This document shows, piece after piece, positions 53,539 to 62,891 of a stretch of DNA of 64,000 bases. The stretch lies in assembly GCF_035917575.1 (NCBI RefSeq), contig NZ_CP109090.1, positions 1,984,001-2,048,000 on the forward strand, written 5' to 3'. The notes below the pieces were generated by a model. The model ran no database searches. It was not told the DNA's origin and saw only the letters and a program-made list of their open reading frames with translations. Source of the DNA: Streptomyces sp. NBC_01788. GTDB taxonomy: Bacteria > Actinomycetota > Actinomycetes > Streptomycetales > Streptomycetaceae. The position numbers and the translations under genes were made by a program. Each line of letters begins with the position of its first letter. Positions within the stretch are counted from its first letter, which is position 1.

Positions 53539-55554
53539 GTGAGCACGCTCTATCCGTTCACAGCCATCGTCGGACAAGACGACCTGCGGTTGGCTCTCCT
53601 GCTGAACGCCGTCAGTCCGTCAGTCGGCGGAGTTCTCGTCCGCGGGGAGAAGGGAACCGCCAAGAGCACCACCGTGCGTGCTCTGACGGCTCTGCTGCCT
53701 GAGCTGGTCGTGGTCCCAGGCTGCCGCTTCTCCTGCGACCCGGCCGCGCCCGACCCCGGATGCCCGGATGGACCTCACCCGTTGGGCAACGGCGTCAAGC
53801 GCCCGGCGCGCATGGTCGAGCTGCCGGTCGGTGCCAGCGAAGACCGACTCGTCGGCGCCATGGACATCGAGCAGGCGCTTACGCACGGTGTGAAAGCTGT
53901 GGAGCCTGGGCTCCTTGCGGCGGCTCACCGCGGTGTGCTGTACGTCGACGAAGTGAACTTGCTCCATGACCACCTGGTCGACCTTTTGCTTGACGCAGCC
54001 GCGATGGGCGCCTCGCACGTCGAGCGTGAGGGTGTGTCCATGCGGCACGCCGCCCGTTTCCTGCTCGTCGGGACCATGAATCCCGAGGAAGGCGAATTGC
54101 GGCCCCAACTCCTCGACCGCTTCGGCCTGACCGTCGAGGTCGCGGCCTCGCGGGAGCCCGACCAGCGGGTGGAGGTCGTGCGCCGCCGCCTCGCCTACGA
54201 CGACGATCCCGCCGCCTTCGCCGCGCGCTGGGCCGACGAGGAGGCCGCCGTACGGGCGCGGATCGTGGCCGCGCGCGAGCTGCTGTCGCAGGTCCGGCTG
54301 GGCGATGGCGCGCTGCGGCAGATCGCCGCGACCTGTGCCGCCTTCGAGGTGGACGGCATGCGGGCCGACATCGTCATGGCCAGGACCGCAACCGCGTTGG
54401 CCGCCTGGGCCGGGCGGACCGACGTGCTCGCCGAGGATGTCCGGCAGGCCGCGCTGCTGGCCCTCCCCCACCGGCGGCGGCGCAACCCCTTCGACGCACC
54501 CGGTCTTGACGAGGACAAGCTCGACGAGACCCTTCAGGAGTTCGGGGGCTCGGAGGACGACGATCCCGACCCCGGTCCCGATGGGCCCGGCGGGGGCGGA
54601 GGCCAGCCCTCCCCCGACGACGGCGGCCCGCAGGACGGTGACACCGCCGCACAGCCCGACGCCGGCGACAGCGGCGGCGAGCCGCAGCCCTCCGGGGCCG
54701 GCGCCGGTGAGCAGTCCGCCGTACGCGCCTCCGAGCCGTTCCGCACCAAGGTGCTGAGCGTGCCCGGCCTCGGCGAGGGCGCCGCCGGGCGGCGTTCGCG
54801 GGCGCGGACCGAGCACGGGCGCACGATCGGGGCGCGGCGGCCCCGAGGTGCCCTGACCAAGCTGCATCTGGCGGCCACCGTGCAGGCCGCCGCACCGCAC
54901 CAGCGGGCACGGGGGCGGTCGGGGCCTGGGCTGGTCGTCCGCCGGGACGATCTGCGGCAGGCGACCCGCGAGGGGCGCGAGGGGAACCTCGTCCTGTTCG
55001 TGGTCGACGCCTCCGGGTCGATGGCCGCCCGGCAGCGCATGAGCGCCGTCAAGGGCGCCGTACTGTCGCTGCTCCTCGACGCCTACCAGCGGCGCGACAA
55101 GGTGGGGCTGGTGACCTTCCGCGGCAAGGAGGCGCAGGTCGCGCTGCCGCCGACGTCGTCGGTCGACGCCGCCGCCGTCCGGCTGGAGTCGCTACCGACC
55201 GGTGGCCGTACGCCGCTGGCCGCCGGGCTGCTCAAGGCGCACGAGGTGCTGCGGATCGAGCGGCTGCGGGACCCCGCGCGGCGGGCGCTGGTCGTGGTGG
55301 TGACCGATGGACGGGCCACCGGCGGTCCCGAGCCGGTCGCCCTGGCCGGGCGCGCGGCGCGGCTGTTCGCGGCCGAGGGGACCGCGTCCGTGGTCGTGGA
55401 CTGCGAGTCGGGGCCGGTCCGGCTCGGGCTCGCCGGGCAGCTCGCGGGTGAACTGGACGGTACGGCCGTGACGTTGGACGAGCTGCGGGCGGACAGCATC
55501 GCCGGTCTTGTCAGGGATGTTCAGGGCATTTCGACTTCGAGGAGGGCCGCGTAA
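53539..55554 (+). CDS. ChlI/ChlD-fused chelatase ATPase (CobS/CobT counterpart)
   Basis: 671 residues from GTG 53539. An AAA+ domain (~1-320) has Walker A GEKGTAKST (~36-44), Walker B VLYVDEVNLL (~132-141) and the sensor region LLVGTMNPEEGELRPQLLDRFGL. An acidic, Pro/Gly-rich linker (~335-395) follows. The C-terminal VWA domain (~485-660) has the MIDAS motif DASGSM at ~490. One chain therefore joins the roles of ChlI and ChlD. Next to cobN it most likely powers cobalt insertion in place of CobS/CobT. The first ~200 codons have relaxed codon use, like the end of cobN. Confidence 0.9.
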   Translation: MSTLYPFTAIVGQDDLRLALLLNAVSPSVGGVLVRGEKGTAKSTTVRALTALLPELVVVPGCRFSCDPAAPDPGCPDGPHPLGNGVKRPARMVELPVGASEDRLVGAMDIEQALTHGVKAVEPGLLAAAHRGVLYVDEVNLLHDHLVDLLLDAAAMGASHVEREGVSMRHAARFLLVGTMNPEEGELRPQLLDRFGLTVEVAASREPDQRVEVVRRRLAYDDDPAAFAARWADEEAAVRARIVAARELLSQVRLGDGALRQIAATCAAFEVDGMRADIVMARTATALAAWAGRTDVLAEDVRQAALLALPHRRRRNPFDAPGLDEDKLDETLQEFGGSEDDDPDPGPDGPGGGGGQPSPDDGGPQDGDTAAQPDAGDSGGEPQPSGAGAGEQSAVRASEPFRTKVLSVPGLGEGAAGRRSRARTEHGRTIGARRPRGALTKLHLAATVQAAAPHQRARGRSGPGLVVRRDDLRQATREGREGNLVLFVVDASGSMAARQRMSAVKGAVLSLLLDAYQRRDKVGLVTFRGKEAQVALPPTSSVDAAAVRLESLPTGGRTPLAAGLLKAHEVLRIERLRDPARRALVVVVTDGRATGGPEPVALAGRAARLFAAEGTASVVVDCESGPVRLGLAGQLAGELDGTAVTLDELRADSIAGLVRDVQGISTSRRAA

Positions 55555-56162
55555 TGCCGCAGGGACAGCCGAGTGCCGTACCCGACGACGGGCTGACGAC
55601 ACGTCAGCGGCGCAACCGTCCGCTGGTCGTGGTGCACACCGGGATCGGCAAGGGCAAGTCCACCGCCGCCTTCGGGCTTGCGCTGCGCGCCTGGAACCAG
55701 GGCTGGCCGATCGGGGTGTTCCAGTTCGTCAAGTCGGCCAAGTGGAAGGTCGGCGAGGAGAACGCACTGCGGGTGCTGGGGGCCTCGGAGCAGGGCGGCA
55801 CCGTCGACTGGCACAAGATGGGCGAGGGGTGGTCCTGGGTGCAGCGGGACACGCAGGGTGACAACGCGACCAACGAGCAGAAGGCGCGTGAGGGCTGGGA
55901 GCAGGTCAAGCGGGACCTGGCCGCCGAGACGTACCGGCTGTACGTGCTCGACGAGTTCGCGTATCCGATGCACTGGGGCTGGGTCGACACCGCCGAGGTC
56001 GTGGAGGTGCTGCGGAACCGGCCCGGGACCCAGCATGTGGTGATCACCGGCCGGAACGCGCCCGGCGAGCTGGTGGACTTCGCCGACCTCGTCACCGACA
56101 TGTCCAAGGTCAAGCACCCGATGGACGCCGGGCAGAAGGGGCAGAGGGGCATCGAGTGGTGA
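55554..56162 (+). CDS. cobO: Cob(I)yrinic acid a,c-diamide adenosyltransferase CobO
   Basis: 202 residues from ATG 55554, sharing one base with the previous stop (TAATG). The P-loop is VHTGIGKGKSTAAFG (~29-43), followed by QFVKSAKWKVGEENAL and the conserved LYVLDEFAYPMHWGW and HVVITGRNAP. It adds the 5'-deoxyadenosyl ligand to the reduced cobalt of the corrinoid. Coupled tightly to cobB. Confidence 0.96.
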   Translation: MPQGQPSAVPDDGLTTRQRRNRPLVVVHTGIGKGKSTAAFGLALRAWNQGWPIGVFQFVKSAKWKVGEENALRVLGASEQGGTVDWHKMGEGWSWVQRDTQGDNATNEQKAREGWEQVKRDLAAETYRLYVLDEFAYPMHWGWVDTAEVVEVLRNRPGTQHVVITGRNAPGELVDFADLVTDMSKVKHPMDAGQKGQRGIEW

Positions 56163-57541
56163 CGTCCCCGTCCGTGCCCCGGCTGGTCGTCGCCGCGCCC
56201 TCGTCGGGCAGCGGCAAGACCACCGTCGCCACGGGGTTGATGGCCACGCTGGCCCGGCGGGGGCTTTCGGTGTCCCCGCACAAGGTCGGCCCGGACTACA
56301 TCGACCCCGGGTATCACGCGCTCGCCACCGGGCGCGTGGGGCGCAACCTGGACGCGTACCTGTGCGGGCCGGAGCTGATCGGCCCGCTGTTCCTGCACGG
56401 GGCGCGCGGGTGTGACATCGCCGTCGTCGAGGGCGTGATGGGGCTGTACGACGGGGCCGCCGGAGAGGGCGAACTGGCCTCCACCGCGCAGGTGGCGAAG
56501 CTGCTGCGGGCGCCGGTGGTGCTGGTCGTCGACGCTTCCTCGCAGTCCCGGTCGGTGGCGGCGCTGGTGCACGGGTTCGTGACCTGGGATCCCGAGGTGC
56601 GGATCGGGGGCGTGATCCTCAACAAGGTGGCCTCCGACCGGCACGAGGCGCTGCTCCGCGAGGCGCTGGACTCGGTCGGCGTGCCCGTGCTGGGGGTTCT
56701 GCGCCGGGTCGAGCAGGTCGAGACGCCGTCTCGTCATCTCGGTCTGGTGCCGGTCGCCGAGCGGCGGGCGGCGGCCGTGGACGCGGTGGCGGCGATGGCG
56801 GCGCAGGTCTTTGCCGGATGCGATCTGGAGGCGCTGGTCGCGCTGGCGCGCGGCGCGGGGGCGCTGTCGTGCGAGGCCTGGGACGCGGCCGAGGTCCTGC
56901 CCTCCACCGGCGATGGGGGCCACCGGGAGAGGCCGAGGGTCGCCGTCGCCGGCGGATCCGCCTTCACGTTCTCCTACGCGGAGCACGCCGAGCTGCTGCA
57001 TGCCGCCGGGGCCGAGGTCGTGCCCTTCGACCCGCTGCGGGACGAGCGGCTGCCCGAGGGGACCCGAGGGCTGGTCGTGGGGGGCGGGTTTCCCGAGGTG
57101 TACGCGGCGGAGCTGTCCGCCAACGAGCCGTTGCGCGAGGCGGTCGCCGGGCTGGCGCTCGGCGGTGCTCCCGTCGCCGCCGAGTGTGCCGGGCTGCTGT
57201 ATCTGTGCCGGGAGCTGGACGGGCGGCCCATGTGCGGGGTGCTGGACGCCTCCGCGCGGATGACCGGGCGGCTCACACTCGGCTACCGGGACGCCGTGGC
57301 CGTGAGCGACAGCGTGCTCGCCGGGGCCGGGGAGCGGATGCGGGGGCACGAGTTCCACCGGACCGCCGTCGAGCCCGGCTCGGGCACGGGAACGGCGGCC
57401 CCCGCCTGGGGCGTGCTCGTCCCCGAGCGGCGGGTCGAAGGCTTCGTACAGCGGAACGTGCACGCGAGTTATCTGCACACGCACTGGGCGGCCGCGCCCG
57501 GTGTCGCCCGTCGGTTCGTCGAGAGGTGCCGGACGTCATGA
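56159..57541 (+). CDS. cobB: Cobyrinic/hydrogenobyrinic acid a,c-diamide synthase CobB
   Basis: 460 residues from GTG 56159 (GTGA overlap with cobO); GTG 56156 is an equal alternative. ATP-binding domain: APSSGSGKTTVATGL, then HKVGPDYIDPGYHALATGR and VEGVMGLYDG. The C-terminal glutaminase domain has the nucleophile in PVAAECAGLLYLC and the His stretch near YLHTHW. It amidates the a and c side chains with glutamine and ATP. cobI starts in its stop codon. Confidence 0.95.
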   Translation: MTSPSVPRLVVAAPSSGSGKTTVATGLMATLARRGLSVSPHKVGPDYIDPGYHALATGRVGRNLDAYLCGPELIGPLFLHGARGCDIAVVEGVMGLYDGAAGEGELASTAQVAKLLRAPVVLVVDASSQSRSVAALVHGFVTWDPEVRIGGVILNKVASDRHEALLREALDSVGVPVLGVLRRVEQVETPSRHLGLVPVAERRAAAVDAVAAMAAQVFAGCDLEALVALARGAGALSCEAWDAAEVLPSTGDGGHRERPRVAVAGGSAFTFSYAEHAELLHAAGAEVVPFDPLRDERLPEGTRGLVVGGGFPEVYAAELSANEPLREAVAGLALGGAPVAAECAGLLYLCRELDGRPMCGVLDASARMTGRLTLGYRDAVAVSDSVLAGAGERMRGHEFHRTAVEPGSGTGTAAPAWGVLVPERRVEGFVQRNVHASYLHTHWAAAPGVARRFVERCRTS

Positions 57542-58287
57542 GCAGCAGGCTGGTCGGAGTCGGGGTGGGCCCCGGCGATCCGGAGTTGGTGACCGTCAAG
57601 GGCGTCAACGCCCTGCGCACCGCGGACGTCGTCGTCGTGCCCGTCATGGGCGCTGTCGACGGAACGGACGGCGGGGAGCGCGGGCGTGCCGAGGCGACCG
57701 TGCTGCACTACGTGCCCGCGGAGAAGGTCGTCCGGGTGGTGTTCGCGCTGAACGAGCGGTCGGACCGGGCGCGGCGCGAGGCCGCGTGGGACGCGGCCGG
57801 GCAGCGGGTCGCCGGGCTGCTCGAAAGCCGTGGCACCGTCGCCTTCGCCACCATCGGCGATCCCAACGTCTACTCGACCTTCACGTATCTGGCGCAGACC
57901 GTCGCCGCGCTGGTGCCGGGGACCGTGGTGGAGACGGTGCCCGGGATCACCGCGATGCAGGATCTCGCGGCGCGTTCGGGGGCCGTGCTGACCGAGGGGA
58001 CGGAGCCGCTGACCCTGGTGCCGGTCACCGCGGGGGCCGCCGTGCTCGAGCAGGCGCTGAACGGGCCCGGAACCGTCGTGGCGTACAAGTTCGGGCGGCA
58101 GGCGCGGGAGGTGGCCGAGGCGCTGCGGGAGAGCGGGCGGATCGACGACGCGGTGTGGGGGTCGGCGCTGGGACTGCCGGAGGAGTCGATCCGGCCGGCC
58201 TCGGGGCTCGACGGGGCGCCGCTGCCGTACCTGTCGACGCTCATCGCGCCCGCGCGGCGCGAGGGCGGGCGGGGCGGCAAGCTGTGA
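57538..58287 (+). CDS. cobI: Precorrin-2 C20-methyltransferase CobI
   Basis: 249 residues from ATG 57538 (ATGA). Tetrapyrrole methylase motifs: VGVGVGPGDPELVTVKGVNAL at the N-terminus, GTVAFATIGDPNVYSTFTYL (~100-120), VPGITAMQDLAARSG and PLTLVPVTAG. It transfers a methyl group from SAM to C20 of precorrin-2. Last gene of the first cob block; the ZIP gene follows on the other strand. Confidence 0.95.
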   Translation: MSSRLVGVGVGPGDPELVTVKGVNALRTADVVVVPVMGAVDGTDGGERGRAEATVLHYVPAEKVVRVVFALNERSDRARREAAWDAAGQRVAGLLESRGTVAFATIGDPNVYSTFTYLAQTVAALVPGTVVETVPGITAMQDLAARSGAVLTEGTEPLTLVPVTAGAAVLEQALNGPGTVVAYKFGRQAREVAEALRESGRIDDAVWGSALGLPEESIRPASGLDGAPLPYLSTLIAPARREGGRGGKL

Positions 58288-58313
58288 GCCGTACCCGCGT
58301 GCGGGAGGACCGG

Positions 58314-59045
58314 TCAGGCCGCCAGGCCGACCACCATCCAGATGAAGGCCACGCCCGCGACCGTGCACAGCAGGGTCGAGCGGGCGGGGTGCTCGTGGTG
58401 GGCCTCGGGGAGGATCTCCGCCGCGGCGAGGTAGAGCAGGGCTCCGCCGAAAAGGCCGAGATAGCCGCCGAGGAACCACTCCGGGATGGTGACGAGCGTG
58501 GTCGCCGCGGCGCCCGCTATGGGGGCCAGGGCGTCCGCGACGAGCATGGCGACGGCCTTGCGGCGCGCGTTGCCGTACAGGCTGGTGATGGTGAACGTGT
58601 TGAAGCCGTCGGCGAAGTCGTGGGCGATGACGGCGAGCGCGACCGCGACGCCCATGCCGTGGTCCACCTGGAAGGCGGCCCCTATGGCCACGCCGTCCAT
58701 GGCGCTGTGACCGACCATGGCGGCCGCGGCCGTCAGGCCCACCTCGGGGGCGCGGTGGTTGTGCCGCTCGGCGCCGCCGTGCGCGGCCTGCCGCGCGGCC
58801 AGCAGGCGTTCCACCAAGTGGGCCACCAGGAACCCGGCCACGAACAGCAGCAGGGCCGCCGGTACGCCGAACACGTCCCGGCCGGCCGCGTGCAGTGCCT
58901 CGGGCAGCAGGTCGAGGCCGACCACGCCCAGCATCAGGCCGCCGGCCAGTCCCAGGACCAGATGGCGGCGGTCGGTCACCCGCTGTGCCGTCCAGCCGCC
59001 GGCCAGCGTCATCAGGAACGCGCCGAGCGCGACGAAGACCGCCAT
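58314..59045 (-). CDS. ZIP-family divalent metal transporter
   Basis: 243 residues from ATG 59045. About seven to eight helices are present, with the ZIP metal-binding motifs HSAMDGVAIGAAF and AHDFADGFNTFTIT in helices 4 and 5, a His-rich loop (HGGAERHNHR) before helix 4, and EILPEAHHEHP near the end. ZIP proteins import Zn2+, Fe2+ or related metals into the cytoplasm. It lies antisense between cobI and cobM, so cobalt or zinc supply to the chelatase is possible, but the sequence does not show the metal. Confidence 0.88.
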   Translation of the reverse strand: MAVFVALGAFLMTLAGGWTAQRVTDRRHLVLGLAGGLMLGVVGLDLLPEALHAAGRDVFGVPAALLLFVAGFLVAHLVERLLAARQAAHGGAERHNHRAPEVGLTAAAAMVGHSAMDGVAIGAAFQVDHGMGVAVALAVIAHDFADGFNTFTITSLYGNARRKAVAMLVADALAPIAGAAATTLVTIPEWFLGGYLGLFGGALLYLAAAEILPEAHHEHPARSTLLCTVAGVAFIWMVVGLAA

Positions 59046-59140
59046 GTGCCCTTGCTATCCGATGAGGGCCCGATCGCGCACATCCGGCCACTCCCATATC
59101 CCCCCACATCAGGACATTCCGCATGAGAGGACCCGAACCC

Positions 59141-59959
59141 ATGGCCGTTGCCCCGACCGGCAAGGTGACCTTCGTCGGTGCCGGCCCCGGCGCCGCCGAC
59201 CTGCTGACGTTCCGGGCGGCCCGCGCGATCGCCGAGGCCGACGTGGTGATCTGGGCGGCCAGCCTGGTGCAGGCCGAGGTGCTCCAGCACGCGCGCGAGG
59301 ACGCGGAGATCCTGGACTCGGCGGCCCTGTCCCTGGAGGACGTCGTCGCCGTGTACGAGCGGGCGCACGCGGAGGGGCTGAAAGTGGCCCGTGTCCACTC
59401 CGGCGACCCGGCGCTGTGGGGCGGCACGCAGGAGCAGCTCGACCGGTGCGCGGACATCGGCATCGCGACGGAGGTCGTGCCCGGTGTCTCGTCCTTCTCG
59501 GCCGTGGCCGCGCTGGCGCGGCGCGAGCTGACGATCCCGGAGGTCGCGCAGTCGGTCGTGCTGACCCGGCTCGGTGGCGGGAAAACGCCCATGCCGCCCG
59601 GCGAGGAGGTGCGCGAGTTCGCCCGGCACGGCACCACCATGGCGGTGTTCCTGTCGGCGGCCCGCAGCGGCCAGCTCGTGCGGGAGCTGCTGGAGGGCGG
59701 CTACCCGACGTCCACGCCGGTCGTGGTCGCCTACCAGGCGACCTGGCCGGAGGAGCTGGTCGTCACGTGCACGGTCGGCACGCTGGAGGAGACGGTCAAG
59801 GAGCACAAGCTCTGGAAGCACACGCTGTTCCTGGTCGGACCGGCCCTCGCCGCCCAAGGCACCCGTTCGCACCTGTACCACCCCGGGCACTTCCACGGCC
59901 ACCGCAAGGCCGACCCCGAGGCCCGCAGGGCCCTGCGCGCGCGGGGTGCGAGCACGTGA
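59141..59959 (+). CDS. cobM: Precorrin-4 C11-methyltransferase CobM
   Basis: 272 residues from ATG 59141, with AGAGGA 9 bases upstream; ATG 59123 would add six residues. Motifs: KVTFVGAGPGAADLLTFRAARAI, VVIWAASLVQAEVL, ARVHSGDPALWGGTQEQ and VVPGVSSFSAVAALARRELT. It methylates C11 of precorrin-4. First gene of the second cob block; its promoter should lie in the ~95 bases shared with the divergent ZIP gene, where I see no riboswitch. cobL overlaps by 4 bases. Confidence 0.94.
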   Translation: MAVAPTGKVTFVGAGPGAADLLTFRAARAIAEADVVIWAASLVQAEVLQHAREDAEILDSAALSLEDVVAVYERAHAEGLKVARVHSGDPALWGGTQEQLDRCADIGIATEVVPGVSSFSAVAALARRELTIPEVAQSVVLTRLGGGKTPMPPGEEVREFARHGTTMAVFLSAARSGQLVRELLEGGYPTSTPVVVAYQATWPEELVVTCTVGTLEETVKEHKLWKHTLFLVGPALAAQGTRSHLYHPGHFHGHRKADPEARRALRARGAST

Positions 59960-61194
59960 TCACGGTGGTCGGCACGGGCACCGGGGCGTACGGCACCCGG
60001 GTGCCCGCGGACGCCGGGCTCGTCGTGGGCGCGCGGCGGCACCTGGACGCCGTACGGCTGCCGGAGGACGCCGAACGGGTGGTCCTGGGCCCGCTGGCGC
60101 CGGCGCTCGACACCATCGCGGAGTACGTCGGCAAGGAGCGCCCGGTGCTCGTGCTGGCCTCCGGGGACCCCGGATTCTTCGGGATCGTACGGGCGCTCGC
60201 CGAGCGGTTCGGGCCCGGGCTGCTGGACGTCCGCCCCGGTGTCTCCTCCGTGGCCGCCGCGTTCGCGCGGATCGGGCTGCCCTGGGACGACGCGGTGGTG
60301 GTCAGCGCGCACGGGCGGGATCTGCGCACGGCCGTGAACGTGTGCCGGGCGCGTCCGAAGGTCGCCGTGCTGACCGGGCCGGGGGCCGGGCCCGCCGAGC
60401 TGGGCGCCGCGCTGGACGGCACCTGCGGCGAGCGGGTGCTGGTCGTCGCCTCCGCGCTGGGCGACCCGGAGGGCGAGCGGGTGGAACGGCTCACGCCGGC
60501 CGAGGCCGCCGCCCGCGACTGGGGTACGGCGGTGAACGTGGTGCTGTGCCTGGACGGGGCGCACTCGCCCGGCCCTCTGCGCACGGTCGCGGGCCCGCCG
60601 GCCGGCCCGTCCCGATGGGCCCTGCAGGAGAGCGAGTTCGCCCACCGCGACTCGATGATCACCAAGTTCGAGGTGCGCGCCCTGGCGCTGGCCCGGCTCG
60701 GGCCGCGCCTCGGCGACCTGGTCTGGGACGTGGGCGCGGGCTCCGGTTCGGTCGCCGTGGAGTGCGCCCGGCTGGGCGCCGCCGTCACCGCCGTCGAGCA
60801 GACGGCCGACGGAGTGGAGCGGATCCGCGCCAACGCGGCGGCGCACGCCGTGGACGTGTCGGTGGTGCACGGAACCGCACCGGAGGCGCTGGCCGGGCTC
60901 GCAGAGCCCAACGCGGTGTTCGTCGGTGGCGGCGGGCGCGCGCTGCCCGAGGTCGTGACCGCGTGCGCGCGGCGGGCCCGGCGGACCGTCGTGGTCGCCG
61001 TGGCGGCCCTCGACCGGGTGCCGGCCGTGCGCGGGGCGCTGGCCGCCGCCGGGCTCGTGTGCGACGGCGTGCTGCTCCAGTCCTCGCGGCTCGCGCCGCT
61101 GCCGGGCGACGTGACCCGGCTCGCGGCCACCAACCCTGTTTTTCTGCTGTGGGGCACGCGGCCCCCGGTGCGACACGAAGGAGTGGCTGAGTGA
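59956..61194 (+). CDS. cobL: Precorrin-6Y C5,15-methyltransferase (decarboxylating) CobL
   Basis: 412 residues from GTG 59956 (GTGA). It is the CbiE-CbiT fusion. The N-terminal part (~1-200) has LVLASGDPGFFGIVRALAERFG and VRPGVSSVAAAFARIGLPWDD. The C-terminal part (~215-412) is a Rossmann methyltransferase with VWDVGAGSGSVAVECARLGA and FVGGGGRALPEVV. It methylates C5 and C15 and decarboxylates the C12 acetate. Coupled to the cbiG-cobJ gene. Confidence 0.95.
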   Translation: MITVVGTGTGAYGTRVPADAGLVVGARRHLDAVRLPEDAERVVLGPLAPALDTIAEYVGKERPVLVLASGDPGFFGIVRALAERFGPGLLDVRPGVSSVAAAFARIGLPWDDAVVVSAHGRDLRTAVNVCRARPKVAVLTGPGAGPAELGAALDGTCGERVLVVASALGDPEGERVERLTPAEAAARDWGTAVNVVLCLDGAHSPGPLRTVAGPPAGPSRWALQESEFAHRDSMITKFEVRALALARLGPRLGDLVWDVGAGSGSVAVECARLGAAVTAVEQTADGVERIRANAAAHAVDVSVVHGTAPEALAGLAEPNAVFVGGGGRALPEVVTACARRARRTVVVAVAALDRVPAVRGALAAAGLVCDGVLLQSSRLAPLPGDVTRLAATNPVFLLWGTRPPVRHEGVAE

Positions 61195-62891
61195 TCGGCC
61201 TCATTTCCGCCACGGCGGCGGGCGCGGCTGCGCGGGACCGGCTGGCCGCGGCCTGGCCGGACCGTACCCGGGTGTACGAAGGGCCCGTCGGGGACGCCGT
61301 ACGGGCCGCCTTCGCCGAGTGCGGGCAGCTGGTGTGCTTCCTGGCGACGGGGGCGGTCGTACGGCTGATCGCGCCGCTGCTGGGCGAGAAGGCCTCCGAT
61401 CCCGGAGTGGTGTGCGTCGACGAGGGCGGCCGGTTCGCGGTGTCCCTGGTCGGCGGGCACGCGGGCGGGGCGAACGAACTGGCCCGCGCGGTGGGCGAGG
61501 TGCTGGGCGCGGAGCCGGTCGTGACGACCGCGACGGACGCCGTGGGACTGCCCGGTCTCGACACGCTCGGCCTTCCGGTGGAGGGCGATGTCGCCGGGGT
61601 CTCGCGGGCGCTGCTCGACGGGGAGCCGGTCGGTCTTGACGCGGAGGTGCGCTGGCCGCTGCCGCCACTGCCGGTCGCCGCCGAGGGCGCGTACACGATC
61701 CGGGTCACCGACCGTGCCGCCGCGCCCGCCGGACGGGAGGTGGTCCTGCGGCCGCCGACGCTGGTCGTGGGCGTCGGCGCGTCCAGGGGCGCGCCCGTCG
61801 AGGAGGTGCTGGGCCTGGTCGAGGGCGTGCTCGCGGAGGCCGGGCTGTCCGCGGCGTCGCTCGCCGAACTGGCCACGGTCGACGCCAAGGCGCAGGAGCC
61901 CGGCGTCGTCGAGGCGGCCCGGCGGCTCGGGGTGCCCCTGGTGGCGTACTCCGCCGGGGAGTTGGCGGCGGTCGACGTGCCCAACCCGTCGCGGGCGCCG
62001 CTCGCCGCCGTCGGCACCCCCTCCGTCGCGGAGGCCGCCGCGCTCGCGCGCGGGGGCGAACTCCTCGTGCCCAAGCGGAAGTCGGAGCGCGCCGATGGGA
62101 CGCCCGCGATGGCCACCTGCGCGGTCGTACGGCGGCCGGGGCGCGGTCGGCTCGCGGTCGTCGGGTTGGGTCCCGGCGCCCGGGACCTCCTCACGCCGCG
62201 CGCGCGGGCGGAGTTGCGGCGTGCCTCCGTTCTCGTGGGGCTCGACCAGTATGTCGACCAGGTCCGCGACCTGCTGCGGCCCGGCACCCGCATCCTCCAG
62301 TCGGGTCTCGGCGCGGAGGAGGAGCGGGCGCGCACGGCGGTCGCCGAGGCCCGGCGCGGGCATGCCGTCGCGCTGATCGGCAGCGGCGACGCGGGGGTGT
62401 ACGCGATGGCCTCGCCCGCGCTGGCCGAAGCGTCCGACGACATCGACGTCGTCGGGGTCCCCGGCGTCACGGCCGCCCTCGCCGCGGGCGCCCTTCTCGG
62501 CGCCCCCCTGGGCCACGACCATGTCTCGATCAGCCTCTCCGATCTGCACACCCCCTGGGAGGTCATCGAGCGGCGGGTGCGGGCGGCGGCCGAGGCGGAC
62601 CTCGTCGTGACGTTCTACAACCCCCGCTCCCGGGGCCGGGACTGGCAGCTGCCGAAGGCGCTGATGGTCCTGGCGGAGCACCGGGAGCCGGCGACGCCGG
62701 TCGGTGTCGTACGGAACGCGTCCCGGCCGGACGAGTCCAGCCGGGTGACGACGCTGGCCACGCTCGACCCGGAGACGGTCGACATGATGACGGTCGTGAC
62801 CGTGGGCAACACCGCGACCCGAGAGATCGCGGGGCGCATGGTCACGCCGCGCGGCTACCGCTGGCAGGCGTCCGGGGAGGAGCCGAAGTGA
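61191..62891 (+). CDS. cobJ: CbiG-CobJ fusion (precorrin-3B C17-methyltransferase with CbiG domain)
   Basis: 566 residues from GTG 61191 (GTGA). Residues ~1-300 match CbiG: LVCFLATGAVVRLIAPLL, VSLVGGHAGGANELA and the C-terminal subdomain VVGVGASRGAPVEEVLGLVEGVL. Residues ~320-566 are a tetrapyrrole methylase: LAVVGLGPGARDLLTPRARAEL, ALIGSGDAGVYAMASPAL, VVGVPGVTAALAAGALLGAPLGHD and LHTPWEVIERRVRAAAEADLVVTFYNPRS, typical of CobJ/CbiH. CobJ contracts the ring and methylates C17; CbiG opens the lactone in the cobalt-early pathway. Fusion of the two is seen in other actinomycetes. Confidence 0.93.
   Translation: MIGLISATAAGAAARDRLAAAWPDRTRVYEGPVGDAVRAAFAECGQLVCFLATGAVVRLIAPLLGEKASDPGVVCVDEGGRFAVSLVGGHAGGANELARAVGEVLGAEPVVTTATDAVGLPGLDTLGLPVEGDVAGVSRALLDGEPVGLDAEVRWPLPPLPVAAEGAYTIRVTDRAAAPAGREVVLRPPTLVVGVGASRGAPVEEVLGLVEGVLAEAGLSAASLAELATVDAKAQEPGVVEAARRLGVPLVAYSAGELAAVDVPNPSRAPLAAVGTPSVAEAAALARGGELLVPKRKSERADGTPAMATCAVVRRPGRGRLAVVGLGPGARDLLTPRARAELRRASVLVGLDQYVDQVRDLLRPGTRILQSGLGAEEERARTAVAEARRGHAVALIGSGDAGVYAMASPALAEASDDIDVVGVPGVTAALAAGALLGAPLGHDHVSISLSDLHTPWEVIERRVRAAAEADLVVTFYNPRSRGRDWQLPKALMVLAEHREPATPVGVVRNASRPDESSRVTTLATLDPETVDMMTVVTVGNTATREIAGRMVTPRGYRWQASGEEPK

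Noticed and set aside
59046..59140. Second B12 riboswitch before cobM
   Set aside because: The gap is under 100 bases and has no B12 box or aptamer core.
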